Below are positions 1-8,788 of a DNA stretch of 64,000 nt, piece after piece. Position 1 is the first letter of the stretch. Every line of letters starts with the position of its first letter. Source of the DNA: Paracoccaceae bacterium. Its GTDB lineage: Bacteria > Pseudomonadota > Alphaproteobacteria > Rhodobacterales > Rhodobacteraceae. The notes under the pieces are model-generated. The model had not been told where the DNA came from, ran no database searches, and worked only from the letters and a program-made list of their open reading frames with translations. Position numbers and translations under genes: made by a program. The stretch is taken from contig WLWX01000001.1 of the NCBI GenBank assembly GCA_012103375.1, positions 3,390,492 to 3,454,491 of the forward strand, given 5' to 3'.

Positions 1-69
1 ACACGCCACGGCTGGCGCAAGGTTTACAAAGCAAAGTGCCTGCGTCGTCACGGTTGGCGCACGAGCTGA
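1..69 (+). CDS. C-terminal end of a small basic ORF (5' end outside window)
   Basis: An open frame runs from the first base to a TGA at 67-69. Its 22 visible residues are rich in Arg, Lys, His and Trp, and the motif RHGWR occurs twice. No family is recognisable from this fragment. The ORF is supported only by the open frame and by the structured 3' region that follows it, so it could also be a chance frame. Direction matches rnhB downstream. Confidence 0.4.
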   Translation, partial: TRHGWRKVYKAKCLRRHGWRTS

Positions 70-100
70 GGTCAGGCCTGTCCCCAAACAACCCCTGACC
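70..100 (+). other. Hairpin immediately after the first ORF
   Basis: GGTCAGG at 70-76 pairs with CCTGACC at 94-100, a perfect 7-bp stem with a 17-nt loop. No U-tract follows, so it is not a standard terminator. It may stabilise the 3' end of the upstream transcript or be the first element of the structured RNA that continues to 294. Confidence 0.35.
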
Positions 101-146
101 CAGAACACCGGCGCGGGCTTCCGCACATCTCCACCGCGTCGGAATA

Positions 147-294
147 GGTGAGGGGGGTTCCCCCAGAAGCCCCCTCACCACCCTTAACGAGTACCGGCCT
201 GTTCCGCCGGATCAGTGCTAACGAGTGCGGCGAATGTTTCGCCAAACCCATCGTAACGAGTACAAGGGCGGGTCTTCGGATCCGCCCTTTCTTT
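147..294 (+). ncRNA. Candidate structured small RNA or 3' UTR RNA with three TAACGAGT-hairpin units
   Basis: The first stem-loop has a perfect 10-bp stem (GGTGAGGGGG 147-156 with CCCCCTCACC 170-179). Three copies of TAACGAGT follow, starting at 185, 219 and 254, a spacing of 34-35 nt. Each is followed by a hairpin: CCGGC/GCCGG at 194-210, GGCGAA/TTCGCC at 229-243, and a 9-bp stem with a TTCG loop at 266-287 that ends in a U-tract. The repeated single-stranded octamer between stems resembles a multi-site binding RNA. No promoter is obvious, so it may be cut from the 3' UTR of the upstream ORF. I do not recognise the family. Together with its flanks it fills the 345-bp gap before rnhB; I see no gene there. 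Confidence 0.5.
266..294 (+). terminator. Strong rho-independent terminator with TTCG loop
   Basis: GGGCGGGTC (266-274), loop TTCG (275-278) and GATCCGCCC (279-287) form a 9-bp stem with one G-U pair. TTTCTTT follows. It ends the structured RNA upstream and insulates rnhB. Confidence 0.8.
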
Positions 295-414
295 GTTAGC
301 GGGATGGGTGTCCGCGAAAATGCCGTAAGACCAGCCAATCCGCACCGCCATTGCAGCCATCAAGGGAAGCGCCGGTTTCTTGACGCCACCGGACGACAGT
401 GATCCTGTGCCTCG

Positions 415-1050
415 ATGCTCACCAAACCCGATTTCCAGTTTGAAGCCACCGCGCAGGGCGGCGGCGCCTTGCGCATTGCCGGTGTCGACGAAGCGGGTCG
501 CGGCCCGCTTGCCGGGCCGGTTGTTGCAGCGGCCGCTGTTCTGGATCTCGCAAACCTGCCCGCAGGGTTGAACGATTCCAAAAAGCTCAGCGCGGCCAAG
601 CGCGATCTGCTGGCACAGATGATACATGAACAGGCGGACGTCGGCGTCGGGATCGCCACGGTTGCCGAGATCGACACACTCAACATCCTGCGCGCCAGCC
701 ATCTGGCAATGTGCCGTGCGCTGAACGCGCTTCGGCATCCGGCAGACCACGCCCTGATCGACGGCAACATGATCCCGCGCGATTTGACACTGCCTGCGAC
801 GGCAATTGTGAAGGGCGATGCGCTAAGCCTGTCGATTGCCGCTGCTTCGATCGTGGCAAAAGTGCAACGCGACGGGATCATGGTGGATTTGGCGCAACAG
901 TTTCCAGGCTATGGCTGGGAACAGAACAAGGGATACCCGACAAAAGCGCACCGCGACGCCCTTCAAGACCTTGGCGTGACCCCTCACCATAGACGCAGCT
1001 TCAAACCTGTCCACAATATCTTGTATCAAGATAAAAACGTAACCTGCTGA
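415..1050 (+). CDS. rnhB: Ribonuclease HII
   Basis: Removes RNA from RNA/DNA hybrids and incises 5' of ribonucleotides misincorporated in DNA, in the cytoplasm. The 211-residue product has the usual RNase HII length. The GVDEAGRG motif (catalytic Asp25 and Glu26), an internal LIDGN motif near residue 117 and the conserved ASIVAKVQRD block near 145 are all present. The ATG at 415 is the first in frame and leaves four residues before the conserved N-terminal region begins; its Shine-Dalgarno is weak. The gene precedes ccrM on the same strand, an arrangement I recall as common in this family, with 86 bp between them. Confidence 0.95.
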   Translation: MLTKPDFQFEATAQGGGALRIAGVDEAGRGPLAGPVVAAAAVLDLANLPAGLNDSKKLSAAKRDLLAQMIHEQADVGVGIATVAEIDTLNILRASHLAMCRALNALRHPADHALIDGNMIPRDLTLPATAIVKGDALSLSIAAASIVAKVQRDGIMVDLAQQFPGYGWEQNKGYPTKAHRDALQDLGVTPHHRRSFKPVHNILYQDKNVTC

Positions 1051-1064
1051 TTCAAAGAAAGAAT

Positions 1065-2234
<1,170 letters not shown>

Positions 2235-2278
2235 ACGATCTACCGCCTGTGCCTGTGGCCCGACCACAGCACAACCTT

Positions 2279-2314
2279 GGGTCCTGTCCACCTGTGGGCA
2301 GGACCCCTTTTTTT
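2279..2314 (+). terminator. Rho-independent terminator of ccrM
   Basis: GGGTCCTG (2279-2286) pairs with CAGGACCC (2299-2306), followed by a run of seven T. It lies between the convergent ccrM and alkB. Confidence 0.85.
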
Positions 2315-2406
2315 CTCAGGTTGCGCAACTGCTACACCAGCCGTGCACCGAAGTGCGAAGCTTCGTAAACCGGTTCAGTCAATATCGCATGTGTTCGGCA
2401 CGTCAT

Positions 2407-3561
2407 TTACCCCCGCGCAGGCATCGGGTTGGTGCCCGTGTTGTAAGCACTCCATTCGCTGATCTGCGGGTAATGCTGTCGCCGCCAATTTCGGACGCGC
2501 GGATTCATGAAGCGCCGCCAAAGCGGTGGGATCATCGCCAGCGCCGTCATCACTGGATAGCCGTAGGGCAGGGTCGGAACATCATCTTCGGAGTATGTCT
2601 GCAACAGCGGATAGCGCCGGTCGGGTTTCATATGATGATCGGCGTGGCGTTGCAGGTTGATCAGCAGCCAGTTGGATGCCCGAAAATCCGCGTTCCATGA
2701 ATGATAGGGTTTCACACGTTCATACCGACCTTCGCCCAGATGCTCGCGCGTCAGACCATAATGTTCGACGTAATTCACCAGCTCTAACTGCCAGACCGCG
2801 ATGAACGCCTGATAGGCGTAGAGGCCCAGACCGACCCAGCCACCGATGGCAAAGGCCAGCACAAGAAACGCCAGTTGCAGCGCCCAATAGCGCCAGAACG
2901 GGTTAGACAGGTGCCAGACCGACCGCCCGCGCCGCGCCTGCATCGCAGCCTCAACCCGCCAGGCGGATTGCGCGCTTTGGCGCAGAACACGCGGGAAAAA
3001 GCGATGGAACCCCTCATTATATCGCGCCGTCACCGCATCGCGCGGCGTGCCGACATGGGCGTGGTGCACCAGCAGATGCTCGCTGCGATAGTGACCATAC
3101 TGCGTCATCGCCATCAGAATATCGCCCAGCCAGCGTTCCAGCCGATTGCGCTGATGCATCAGCTCATGCGCATAGACGATGCCGATGGTGCCGGACCCGA
3201 CACCGACGCCAAAGAACAGGCCGATCTTTTCCCACCCGCTGAGGTGTGTTGTCTGCGTGACAAAGGCCAGCGTTCCGAAGATCAGCCCGAATTGCAGAAC
3301 AGGCCAGATCAGGGTGATCAGCCGGTGCCAGAACAACTCTGCTTCCGCCGTTTCCGGGTCGAGGCTGTCGCGGTCGATGCCAATGATCAGGTCAAGGATC
3401 GAAAACAGCCACCAGCTTGCCAGTGGCACCAGCAGCAGCGTCCAGCCACCGAAAGTCGCCGCCAGCGCCACCATGGGCAGTATGATCAGCGATGCCCAGA
3501 ACGGCAGCGCCGCACGCAGGCTGGATGTGGCCGCAGGTGAAGGTGTTCGAGTGTCGCTCAT
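2407..3561 (-). CDS. alkB: Alkane 1-monooxygenase, membrane non-haem di-iron hydroxylase
   Basis: Hydroxylates the terminal carbon of medium-chain n-alkanes, taking electrons from rubredoxin and its reductase. The 384-residue protein has several hydrophobic segments (about 20-60, 85-130 and 225-260) and the histidine boxes that bind the two irons: HELMH (132-136), EHLLVHH (161-167), NYVEHYG (263-269) and LQRHADHH (303-310). Length and motif order fit the AlkB family. No rubredoxin gene is nearby. It lies 53 bp downstream of mutY on the same strand. A related fatty-acid hydroxylase role cannot be excluded. Confidence 0.9.
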   Translation of the reverse strand: MSDTRTPSPAATSSLRAALPFWASLIILPMVALAATFGGWTLLLVPLASWWLFSILDLIIGIDRDSLDPETAEAELFWHRLITLIWPVLQFGLIFGTLAFVTQTTHLSGWEKIGLFFGVGVGSGTIGIVYAHELMHQRNRLERWLGDILMAMTQYGHYRSEHLLVHHAHVGTPRDAVTARYNEGFHRFFPRVLRQSAQSAWRVEAAMQARRGRSVWHLSNPFWRYWALQLAFLVLAFAIGGWVGLGLYAYQAFIAVWQLELVNYVEHYGLTREHLGEGRYERVKPYHSWNADFRASNWLLINLQRHADHHMKPDRRYPLLQTYSEDDVPTLPYGYPVMTALAMIPPLWRRFMNPRVRNWRRQHYPQISEWSAYNTGTNPMPARG

Positions 3562-3614
3562 TACCCGTCCAGATCGAAACTACCGACGCTTCTTAGCGCA
3601 GGGCAGGATTTGCC

Positions 3615-4898
3615 TCAATTCGCGCCCAGCACGCCCGACGCCACGGAATGGGCCTTGCGCATCAGCGTGGGCAGGTGGTTCGGGTCGAAGTCATCTGCCT
3701 GGATGAAGGCTCCGGGTGCGGATTGCGCGACAGTCGCGGCGAACACCCGCAGGCGCAGGTGGAAATGGGTGAAGGTGTGGCGCACCTCGCCCAATTCCGC
3801 CCAGGCGGCCTCAACCGGTGGGGCCGGGGCCGGGTTGTCTGACCAATCCGAACCTGGCCAGCCAAGCGTGCCGCCCAGCAACCCCTTGTCCGGGCGGCGC
3901 TCCAGCAGCCATGCGCCATCGGTCCGGCGCGCAACATAGGCAAAGCCATGCCGAACCGGCTTGGGCTTCTTCGGCGTCTTTGCCGGCAAGTCAGCGGCGA
4001 TACCTGCCGCGCGTGCCTGACAATGGGCGATCACCGGGCAGATGCCGCAGGCCGGGCTGCGCGGCGTGCAGCTCGTCGCGCCCAGATCCATCATTACCTG
4101 TGCATGATCGCCCGCGCGTTGATCCGGAGTCAGCGTTTCCGCCAAACGCGTCAACTCAGGCTTCGCAGTCGGAAGGGGTGTTTCGACCCTAAACAGGCGG
4201 GAAACGACCCTTTCAACGTTCCCATCAACAACGGTTTCGGGCCGATCAAATGCGATCGAGCCAATGGCTGCCGCCGTGTAGGGGCCGATGCCGGGCAGGC
4301 TGCGCAGCGCGGTGGCATTGTCCGGGAACTGCCCGCCATGATCGGCAACAACCGACCGCGCGCAGGCCAGCAAGTTGCGGGCGCGGGCGTAATACCCAAG
4401 GCCCGCCCATTCTGCCATGACCACGCCATCGTCCGCCGCCGCCAGCGCTGCGACATCGGGCCAGAGGGTCGTGAACCGCTGATTGTGTTGAAAAACTCCG
4501 TTTTAGGGCCTGAACGATGATTTTTCTTTCCATGCAGCCCGATCCTAAATTTTTGGCGCGGGGGTCGGCCCAAATCGCCTACATGCGCTCACGCGCAGCC
4601 ATGCGCTGTCTCGTGGTCAAAGCTTTCCGACTATTTCGCTTCATAGGTTTTCGCAAGAAATCCGCGACGCTCTGATTTCGGAGTTTTTCAACACAATCCG
4701 CTCAAAATACCCCTTCACCGCCGCGACGGTGGTTTGTTGCAACATCACTTCGGACAGCCAGACGCGATAGGGGTCGGGCGAAACGCCCGCCGCGCGGTCC
4801 GCCGGGCTGACGCGCCACGGCAATACCCGCGCATGGCTGTCGTACCAGCGCAGCAGATCCCCGCTGATCTCTGCGCCATTGTTGCCCACGTCACGCAA
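3615..4898 (-). pseudogene. mutY: A/G-specific adenine glycosylase MutY, split by a 218-bp mobile element
   Basis: MutY removes adenine mispaired with 8-oxoguanine. Without the insertion and one target copy the frame is continuous for 353 residues. The 5' part (4898-4699) holds the catalytic Glu50 in WLSEVMLQQT. The 3' part (4480-3615) holds the helix-hairpin-helix LPGIGPYTAAAI, the VVDGNVERV Asp motif, the C-x6-C-x2-C-x5-C iron-sulfur site and the C-terminal NUDIX-like domain. The element adds a short tail and a stop, leaving an 85-residue product without the glycosylase core. A GTG within the 3' part could restart translation but would lack the catalytic Glu. The start is TTG 4898 or GTG 4889; there is no ATG. 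MutY function is very probably lost. Confidence 0.93.
4481..4698 (+). mobile_element. MITE copy 1, inserted in mutY
   Basis: A 218-bp element with perfect 20-bp terminal inverted repeats, left end GATTGTGTTGAAAAACTCCG. The 4-bp target duplication CGCT flanks it (4477-4480 and 4699-4702). There is no transposase; the longest internal frames are about 30-40 codons. Stops close all six frames, so any in-gene insertion truncates. Forward orientation is defined as the strand reading TTTTAGGGCC after the left repeat. Sequence appears identical to the copies at 7928, 39753 and 60121. Family unassigned. Confidence 0.93.
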
Positions 4899-5003
4899 TC
4901 TTTACGTCCTGCCCGTTGCTTGCAGATGCCCTGCGACCAGATACAGCGTAGAATAGGTCGCAAAGTTGACATAGACAGGGTCGACAGCCGAATGGGAGTC
5001 TGA

Positions 5004-5549
5004 ATGCCACCGCCCGCCGCCACATCGCCAAAAAACCGCCGCAAGCGCGGGTTCGAGCGGACCTCGGGCCTGCTGCAGGGCCGCATTCGCCAGGCGGGTG
5101 AGGGGCGCGGTTTTGCGGTGACAAGGCTGCTGACCCATTGGGCCGAAGTCGCGGGCGCGGACATCGCCGCCGCAACGCGGCCCGTGAACATCAGCTATGG
5201 CCGTGGTGGCCTTGGCGCGACGTTGACGCTGTTGACCACCGGTGCGCAGGCCCCAATGGTCGAAATGGCCAGCGAAAAGCTGAAGGAACGGGTGAATGCC
5301 TGCTATGGCTATGCCGCAATCTCTCGTATTCGGATCACCCAGACCGCGCCGCAGGGGTTTGCCGACGGCAAGATCAGCTTTGACCACGCCCCGGCAACCG
5401 CCGCCGCACCTGCGCCAGACCCCCGCCTTCAGGCCAAGGCCCAGGCCGTTGCGAAAGGCGTGTCCGATGATACGTTGCGCGCCGCGCTGGAAGCGCTGGG
5501 CACCAATGTCCTGACCAGATCAACCCGTTCAAAAAAGGTACCTTCGTAA
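5004..5549 (+). CDS. DUF721 (DciA-like) family protein
   Basis: A 181-residue basic protein whose N-terminal half (about 20-120) matches the DUF721 pattern: an arginine-rich start, a conserved helical stretch around LLTHWAEVAG, then a beta-rich part. Some members of this superfamily, named DciA, help load replicative helicase; that role is only a possibility here. The ATG at 5004 has GGGAG five bases upstream. It diverges from mutY across 105 bp. The stop overlaps the dsbA start (TAATG), so the two are translationally coupled. The C-terminal 60 residues are Ala/Pro-rich and probably flexible. Confidence 0.75.
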   Translation: MPPPAATSPKNRRKRGFERTSGLLQGRIRQAGEGRGFAVTRLLTHWAEVAGADIAAATRPVNISYGRGGLGATLTLLTTGAQAPMVEMASEKLKERVNACYGYAAISRIRITQTAPQGFADGKISFDHAPATAAAPAPDPRLQAKAQAVAKGVSDDTLRAALEALGTNVLTRSTRSKKVPS

Positions 5550-6214
5550 TGAACCGTCTTCTGTCCTTCGTAGTTGTTGCCGCCGTCGCTGCGGCTGGCC
5601 TGTGGTATCTGAATTCCAGCCGTTCCGTCGATCCGGCCCAGACGATCCTGGGCGCGCAGGCCCAATCGGCCGAAGATGTGGACACCTCGATCGTTCCCGA
5701 AGTCTCGATCGGGAACCCGAATTCGCCTGTAACAGTCACTGAATACGCCAGCTATACCTGCCCGCACTGCCGGTCATTCCACGAAGGCGCGTTCAAGGAT
5801 CTGAAGGCCGAGTATATCGACACCGGCAAGATCAATTTTATCTATCGCGAGGTGTACTTTGACCGTTTCGGCCTGTGGGCGGCGATGGTTGCACGCTGTG
5901 ACGGCGCGCAGAAGTACTTTCCGATTGCCCAGATGATCTATGAAAAACAGTCTGAATGGACCCAAGGCGAACCTGCGGATATCGCAGCCAACCTGCGCCG
6001 CATTGGCCTGGCCGCCGGGCTGGACGGTGACACGTTGGAGGCGTGCCTGACCGACGCCACGATGGCCCAGGCGATGTTCGCGAAGTTTCAGCAGACCTCC
6101 GAAGCTGATGATGTCTCGGGCACGCCGACTTTCCTGATCGACGGCCAGAAGGTCGACAATGCCGAGTTCCAGACAAACTTCCGCAGCATTCTGGATGCGA
6201 AAATCGGCGGATGA
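5549..6214 (+). CDS. DsbA-family periplasmic thiol:disulfide oxidoreductase
   Basis: Introduces or handles disulfides in exported proteins. The 221-residue protein has an N-terminal hydrophobic segment (residues 4-22) that acts as signal or anchor. A thioredoxin-fold domain carries the CPHC active site at 71-74 and the cis-proline motif SGTPTF near 188-193. The inserted helical domain is of DsbA/Com1 type. It overlaps DUF721 upstream by one base and the CoA-transferase downstream by four (ATGA), so the three genes form an operon. The exact subclass (DsbA-like oxidant or other) cannot be decided. Confidence 0.85.
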   Translation: MNRLLSFVVVAAVAAAGLWYLNSSRSVDPAQTILGAQAQSAEDVDTSIVPEVSIGNPNSPVTVTEYASYTCPHCRSFHEGAFKDLKAEYIDTGKINFIYREVYFDRFGLWAAMVARCDGAQKYFPIAQMIYEKQSEWTQGEPADIAANLRRIGLAAGLDGDTLEACLTDATMAQAMFAKFQQTSEADDVSGTPTFLIDGQKVDNAEFQTNFRSILDAKIGG

Positions 6215-7350
6215 CACCGCTTAATGGCCTGAAGGTCGTTGAACTGGCGCGCATACTGGCCGGCCCCTGGGCCGGTCAGACGCTGGCGGATCTGGGCGCG
6301 GATGTCATCAAGGTCGAAGCGCCAAAGGGCGACGATACACGCCAGTGGGGGCCGCCGTTCGTGGACAAGGGCGGTGATCGCTCAGCCAGCTATTTCCACA
6401 GTTGCAATCGCGGCAAGCGGTCCATTGCGCTGGATTTCACCACCGAGGAAGGGCGCGACACCCTGATCGCGCTGGTCCGGGACGCCGATATCCTGATCGA
6501 GAATTTCAAGGTTGGCGGGCTGGCGAAATACGGGCTGGATTGGGATTCGGTGCGCCAGATCAACCCGCGCCTGATCTATTGTTCGATCACCGGCTTCGGG
6601 CAGGATGGCCCCTATGCCCACCGCGCCGGGTACGATTACATCATCCAAGGCATGTCCGGCCTGATGTCGATCACTGGCGCGCCCGAGGGGCAGCCGCAGA
6701 AAGTTGGCGTGGCGGTCACCGACATATTCACCGGCATGTATGCAACGACGGCAATCCTCGCCGCGCTTCGCATGCGCGATCAGACCGGTGCTGGGCAGCA
6801 CGTCGATCTGGGCCTGCTGGATGTCGCCGTGGCAGTCACCGCTAATCAGGCGATGAACTATCTGACCACCGGGCAGGCGCCGCAGCGAATTGGCAACGCG
6901 CATCAGAATCTGACCCCCTATCAGGTTTTCGACTGCGCCGATGGCTGGATCATCATCGCCACCGGCAATGACGCGCAGTACCAGCGGCTGTGCGTGCTGC
7001 TGGGTGACGCAGAAATGGCCACCGACCCCGATTATCTGACCAACGCAGACCGGATTGCCCATCGCGAGGCGATGACCGCGCGGCTGACCCGGGCGACGCT
7101 GACGTTTTCCAAATCTGACCTGCTGGCGGCTTGCGAAAACGCCGGTGTTCCCGCCGGACCGATCAATGACTTCGCCGAGGTTTTCGCCGACCCGCAAGTG
7201 GCCGCGCGCGGGATGCATCAGCTGGCCGAAGGCATCCCGACAGTGCGCCCGCCGTTTCGGTTTTCGGATGCCGAATTGGCGACAGGTCGCGCGGCGCCGA
7301 AACTGGATGAACACGGGGCGGAGATCAAAGCCGGGTTACGGTCTGACTAA
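6211..7350 (+). CDS. CaiB/BaiF family (class III) CoA-transferase
   Basis: Transfers CoA between carboxylic acids through aspartyl-CoA intermediates. The 379-residue length is normal for the family. The N-terminal GLKVVELARILAGPW motif, the nucleotide-proximal DLGADVIKVE segment and the probable catalytic aspartate D171 (VTDIFTG) are visible, as is the typical C-terminal PAGPINDFAEV motif. The substrate cannot be inferred; formyl-, succinyl- or acyl-CoA transferases all share this pattern. Last gene of the DUF721-dsbA operon, starting within the dsbA stop codon region. Confidence 0.88.
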   Translation: MTPLNGLKVVELARILAGPWAGQTLADLGADVIKVEAPKGDDTRQWGPPFVDKGGDRSASYFHSCNRGKRSIALDFTTEEGRDTLIALVRDADILIENFKVGGLAKYGLDWDSVRQINPRLIYCSITGFGQDGPYAHRAGYDYIIQGMSGLMSITGAPEGQPQKVGVAVTDIFTGMYATTAILAALRMRDQTGAGQHVDLGLLDVAVAVTANQAMNYLTTGQAPQRIGNAHQNLTPYQVFDCADGWIIIATGNDAQYQRLCVLLGDAEMATDPDYLTNADRIAHREAMTARLTRATLTFSKSDLLAACENAGVPAGPINDFAEVFADPQVAARGMHQLAEGIPTVRPPFRFSDAELATGRAAPKLDEHGAEIKAGLRSD

Positions 7351-7419
7351 CAGTGTTTAACCACCGAGTTCGGCAAAACCCCACCTGCGCCCGGTTCCGA
7401 CACTACGCCGTTATTCGGA

Positions 7420-8667
7420 TTATCCTTTTGCGCGTCCGAATTTCTCATGCAATTTTTGCATCGTGCGAACAAAACACGCATTCATGTTGCCATCCAGAGA
7501 ATTTTTAAATCGGTTGAGGTTGGGAATCTTTCTGGCAATATCCGCCTCGATCCGAGAACTCTGCCAATATTGTTCATTCGGAATTAATGCTTCGATCGGA
7601 CTTCGCATTGGAAATGGTCCGGCCTGCCACAAAAGGCTCGCGCCGGTAACTGTGCAATTATTCACGGTTTCGGCGCAGGATTTTTCGCAAAGGTTTCTGA
7701 TCGGGCGCCAGCTTGTGATATTCTCGGCATTGTCAATGGCAGCCTGATACCATTCTGAGCCGTCAATAACTTGCCCGGGTGACGGCGCCTCCCAGGCGAG
7801 TTCGCTTGTTGCGTACTGCAAATCAGCAAATTGGAGCGTCCCAATTCTTGCAGAGCCTGCGTAACTGCCCTGTGTACTGTCGGCAGATTGATTTCGCGCC
7901 CATGCCAGAATGACCTCGGCTTCGGCGGATTGTGTTGAAAAACTCCGTTTTAGGGCCTGAACGATGATTTTTCTTTCCATGCAGCCCGATCCTAAATTTT
8001 TGGCGCGGGGGTCGGCCCAAATCGCCTACATGCGCTCACGCGCAGCCATGCGCTGTCTCGTGGTCAAAGCTTTCCGACTATTTCGCTTCATAGGTTTTCG
8101 CAAGAAATCCGCGACGCTCTGATTTCGGAGTTTTTCAACACAATCGGCGGGAAGGCGATCTTCAAGCCCCTGTAGCGCCGCGATCAAAGTATTTGCCTCA
8201 CCCTGATACAGCATTGATTGCGCCGCGATTAATGCCGTCTGCACTTCGCCAAATTCAATCAGTGTGCGAATTGCAGGTGCTTTTGATCCGATTTCCCTGG
8301 CCTGCAATAGCGCAGTCGCCAACGGCTCGGACTGCTCAGCCGCAGTCAGCCAGGATTTGCCGGACAGACCTTCGGGAATGCGAAGCAATGCAATCCGTTC
8401 ATTTCGGGAAAGCTTGGACGTCACTTGCGCGTGCAGATTTCCATTCACGGCAATACTGGCAAGAAGGATTTGCGCGGCGCGATTGTCCTGTCGCGCAAGC
8501 TCGGCCAGCGAAATCAGCGCGGATTTATCTTCCCCGTCCAGCCACTGGGAAACTGCTTTGGTGTATTCAGGCGCATCACTTCCGGCAATTGTTCGATCTT
8601 CGGAATTTGCGGAAACGCCGGAAACCATGAAAATGCACGTCAGAACAATTGGCAGAATTTTCTTCAC
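7420..8667 (-). pseudogene. Exported hypothetical protein, split by MITE copy 2
   Basis: Without the insertion and one target copy the gene encodes 341 residues in one frame. A Sec signal peptide (MKKILPIVLTCIFMVSG) is followed by an Ala/Leu-rich helical region around residues 40-130 that resembles Sel1-type repeats, then a C-terminal half with several cysteines. I do not recognise the family. The 5' fragment (213 codons) ends on element-encoded residues. The element's reverse strand supplies an ATG at 7980, with AGGA nine bases upstream, in frame with the 3' half; that frame runs 186 codons to the natural stop. The gene looks more AT-rich than its neighbours, suggesting acquired DNA. Confidence 0.75.
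7928..8145 (+). mobile_element. MITE copy 2, inserted in an exported-protein gene
   Basis: Same 218-bp sequence and 20-bp inverted repeats as copy 1, in the same orientation on the plus strand. Target duplication GGCG lies at 7924-7927 and 8146-8149. It interrupts the host gene in the antisense orientation. Confidence 0.93.
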
Positions 8668-8788
8668 GTTTGCATCTTTCCGATTTGGCGATCCAGAAAA
8701 CTAATCCGCGACAACACCTGTTGCATTAAATAATAGATGGACATACCGATTGGGTTTCTAATTCTTCCATTATTGACACCGACGACCA

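Noticed and set aside
211-230. CIRCE operator (GTGCTAACGAGTGC)
   Set aside because: Shares letters with CIRCE but lacks the inverted TTAGCACTC-N9-GAGTGCTAA arrangement; it is part of the hairpin array.
185-294. Type III toxin-antitoxin RNA array (ToxI-like repeats before a terminator)
   Set aside because: Spacing is similar, but repeats share only eight bases and the following gene is rnhB, not a ToxN-type nuclease.
4246-4533. A conserved small protein beginning [10 protein letters not shown] at several loci
   Set aside because: It starts inside each MITE copy and runs out of frame into host DNA; not a gene family.
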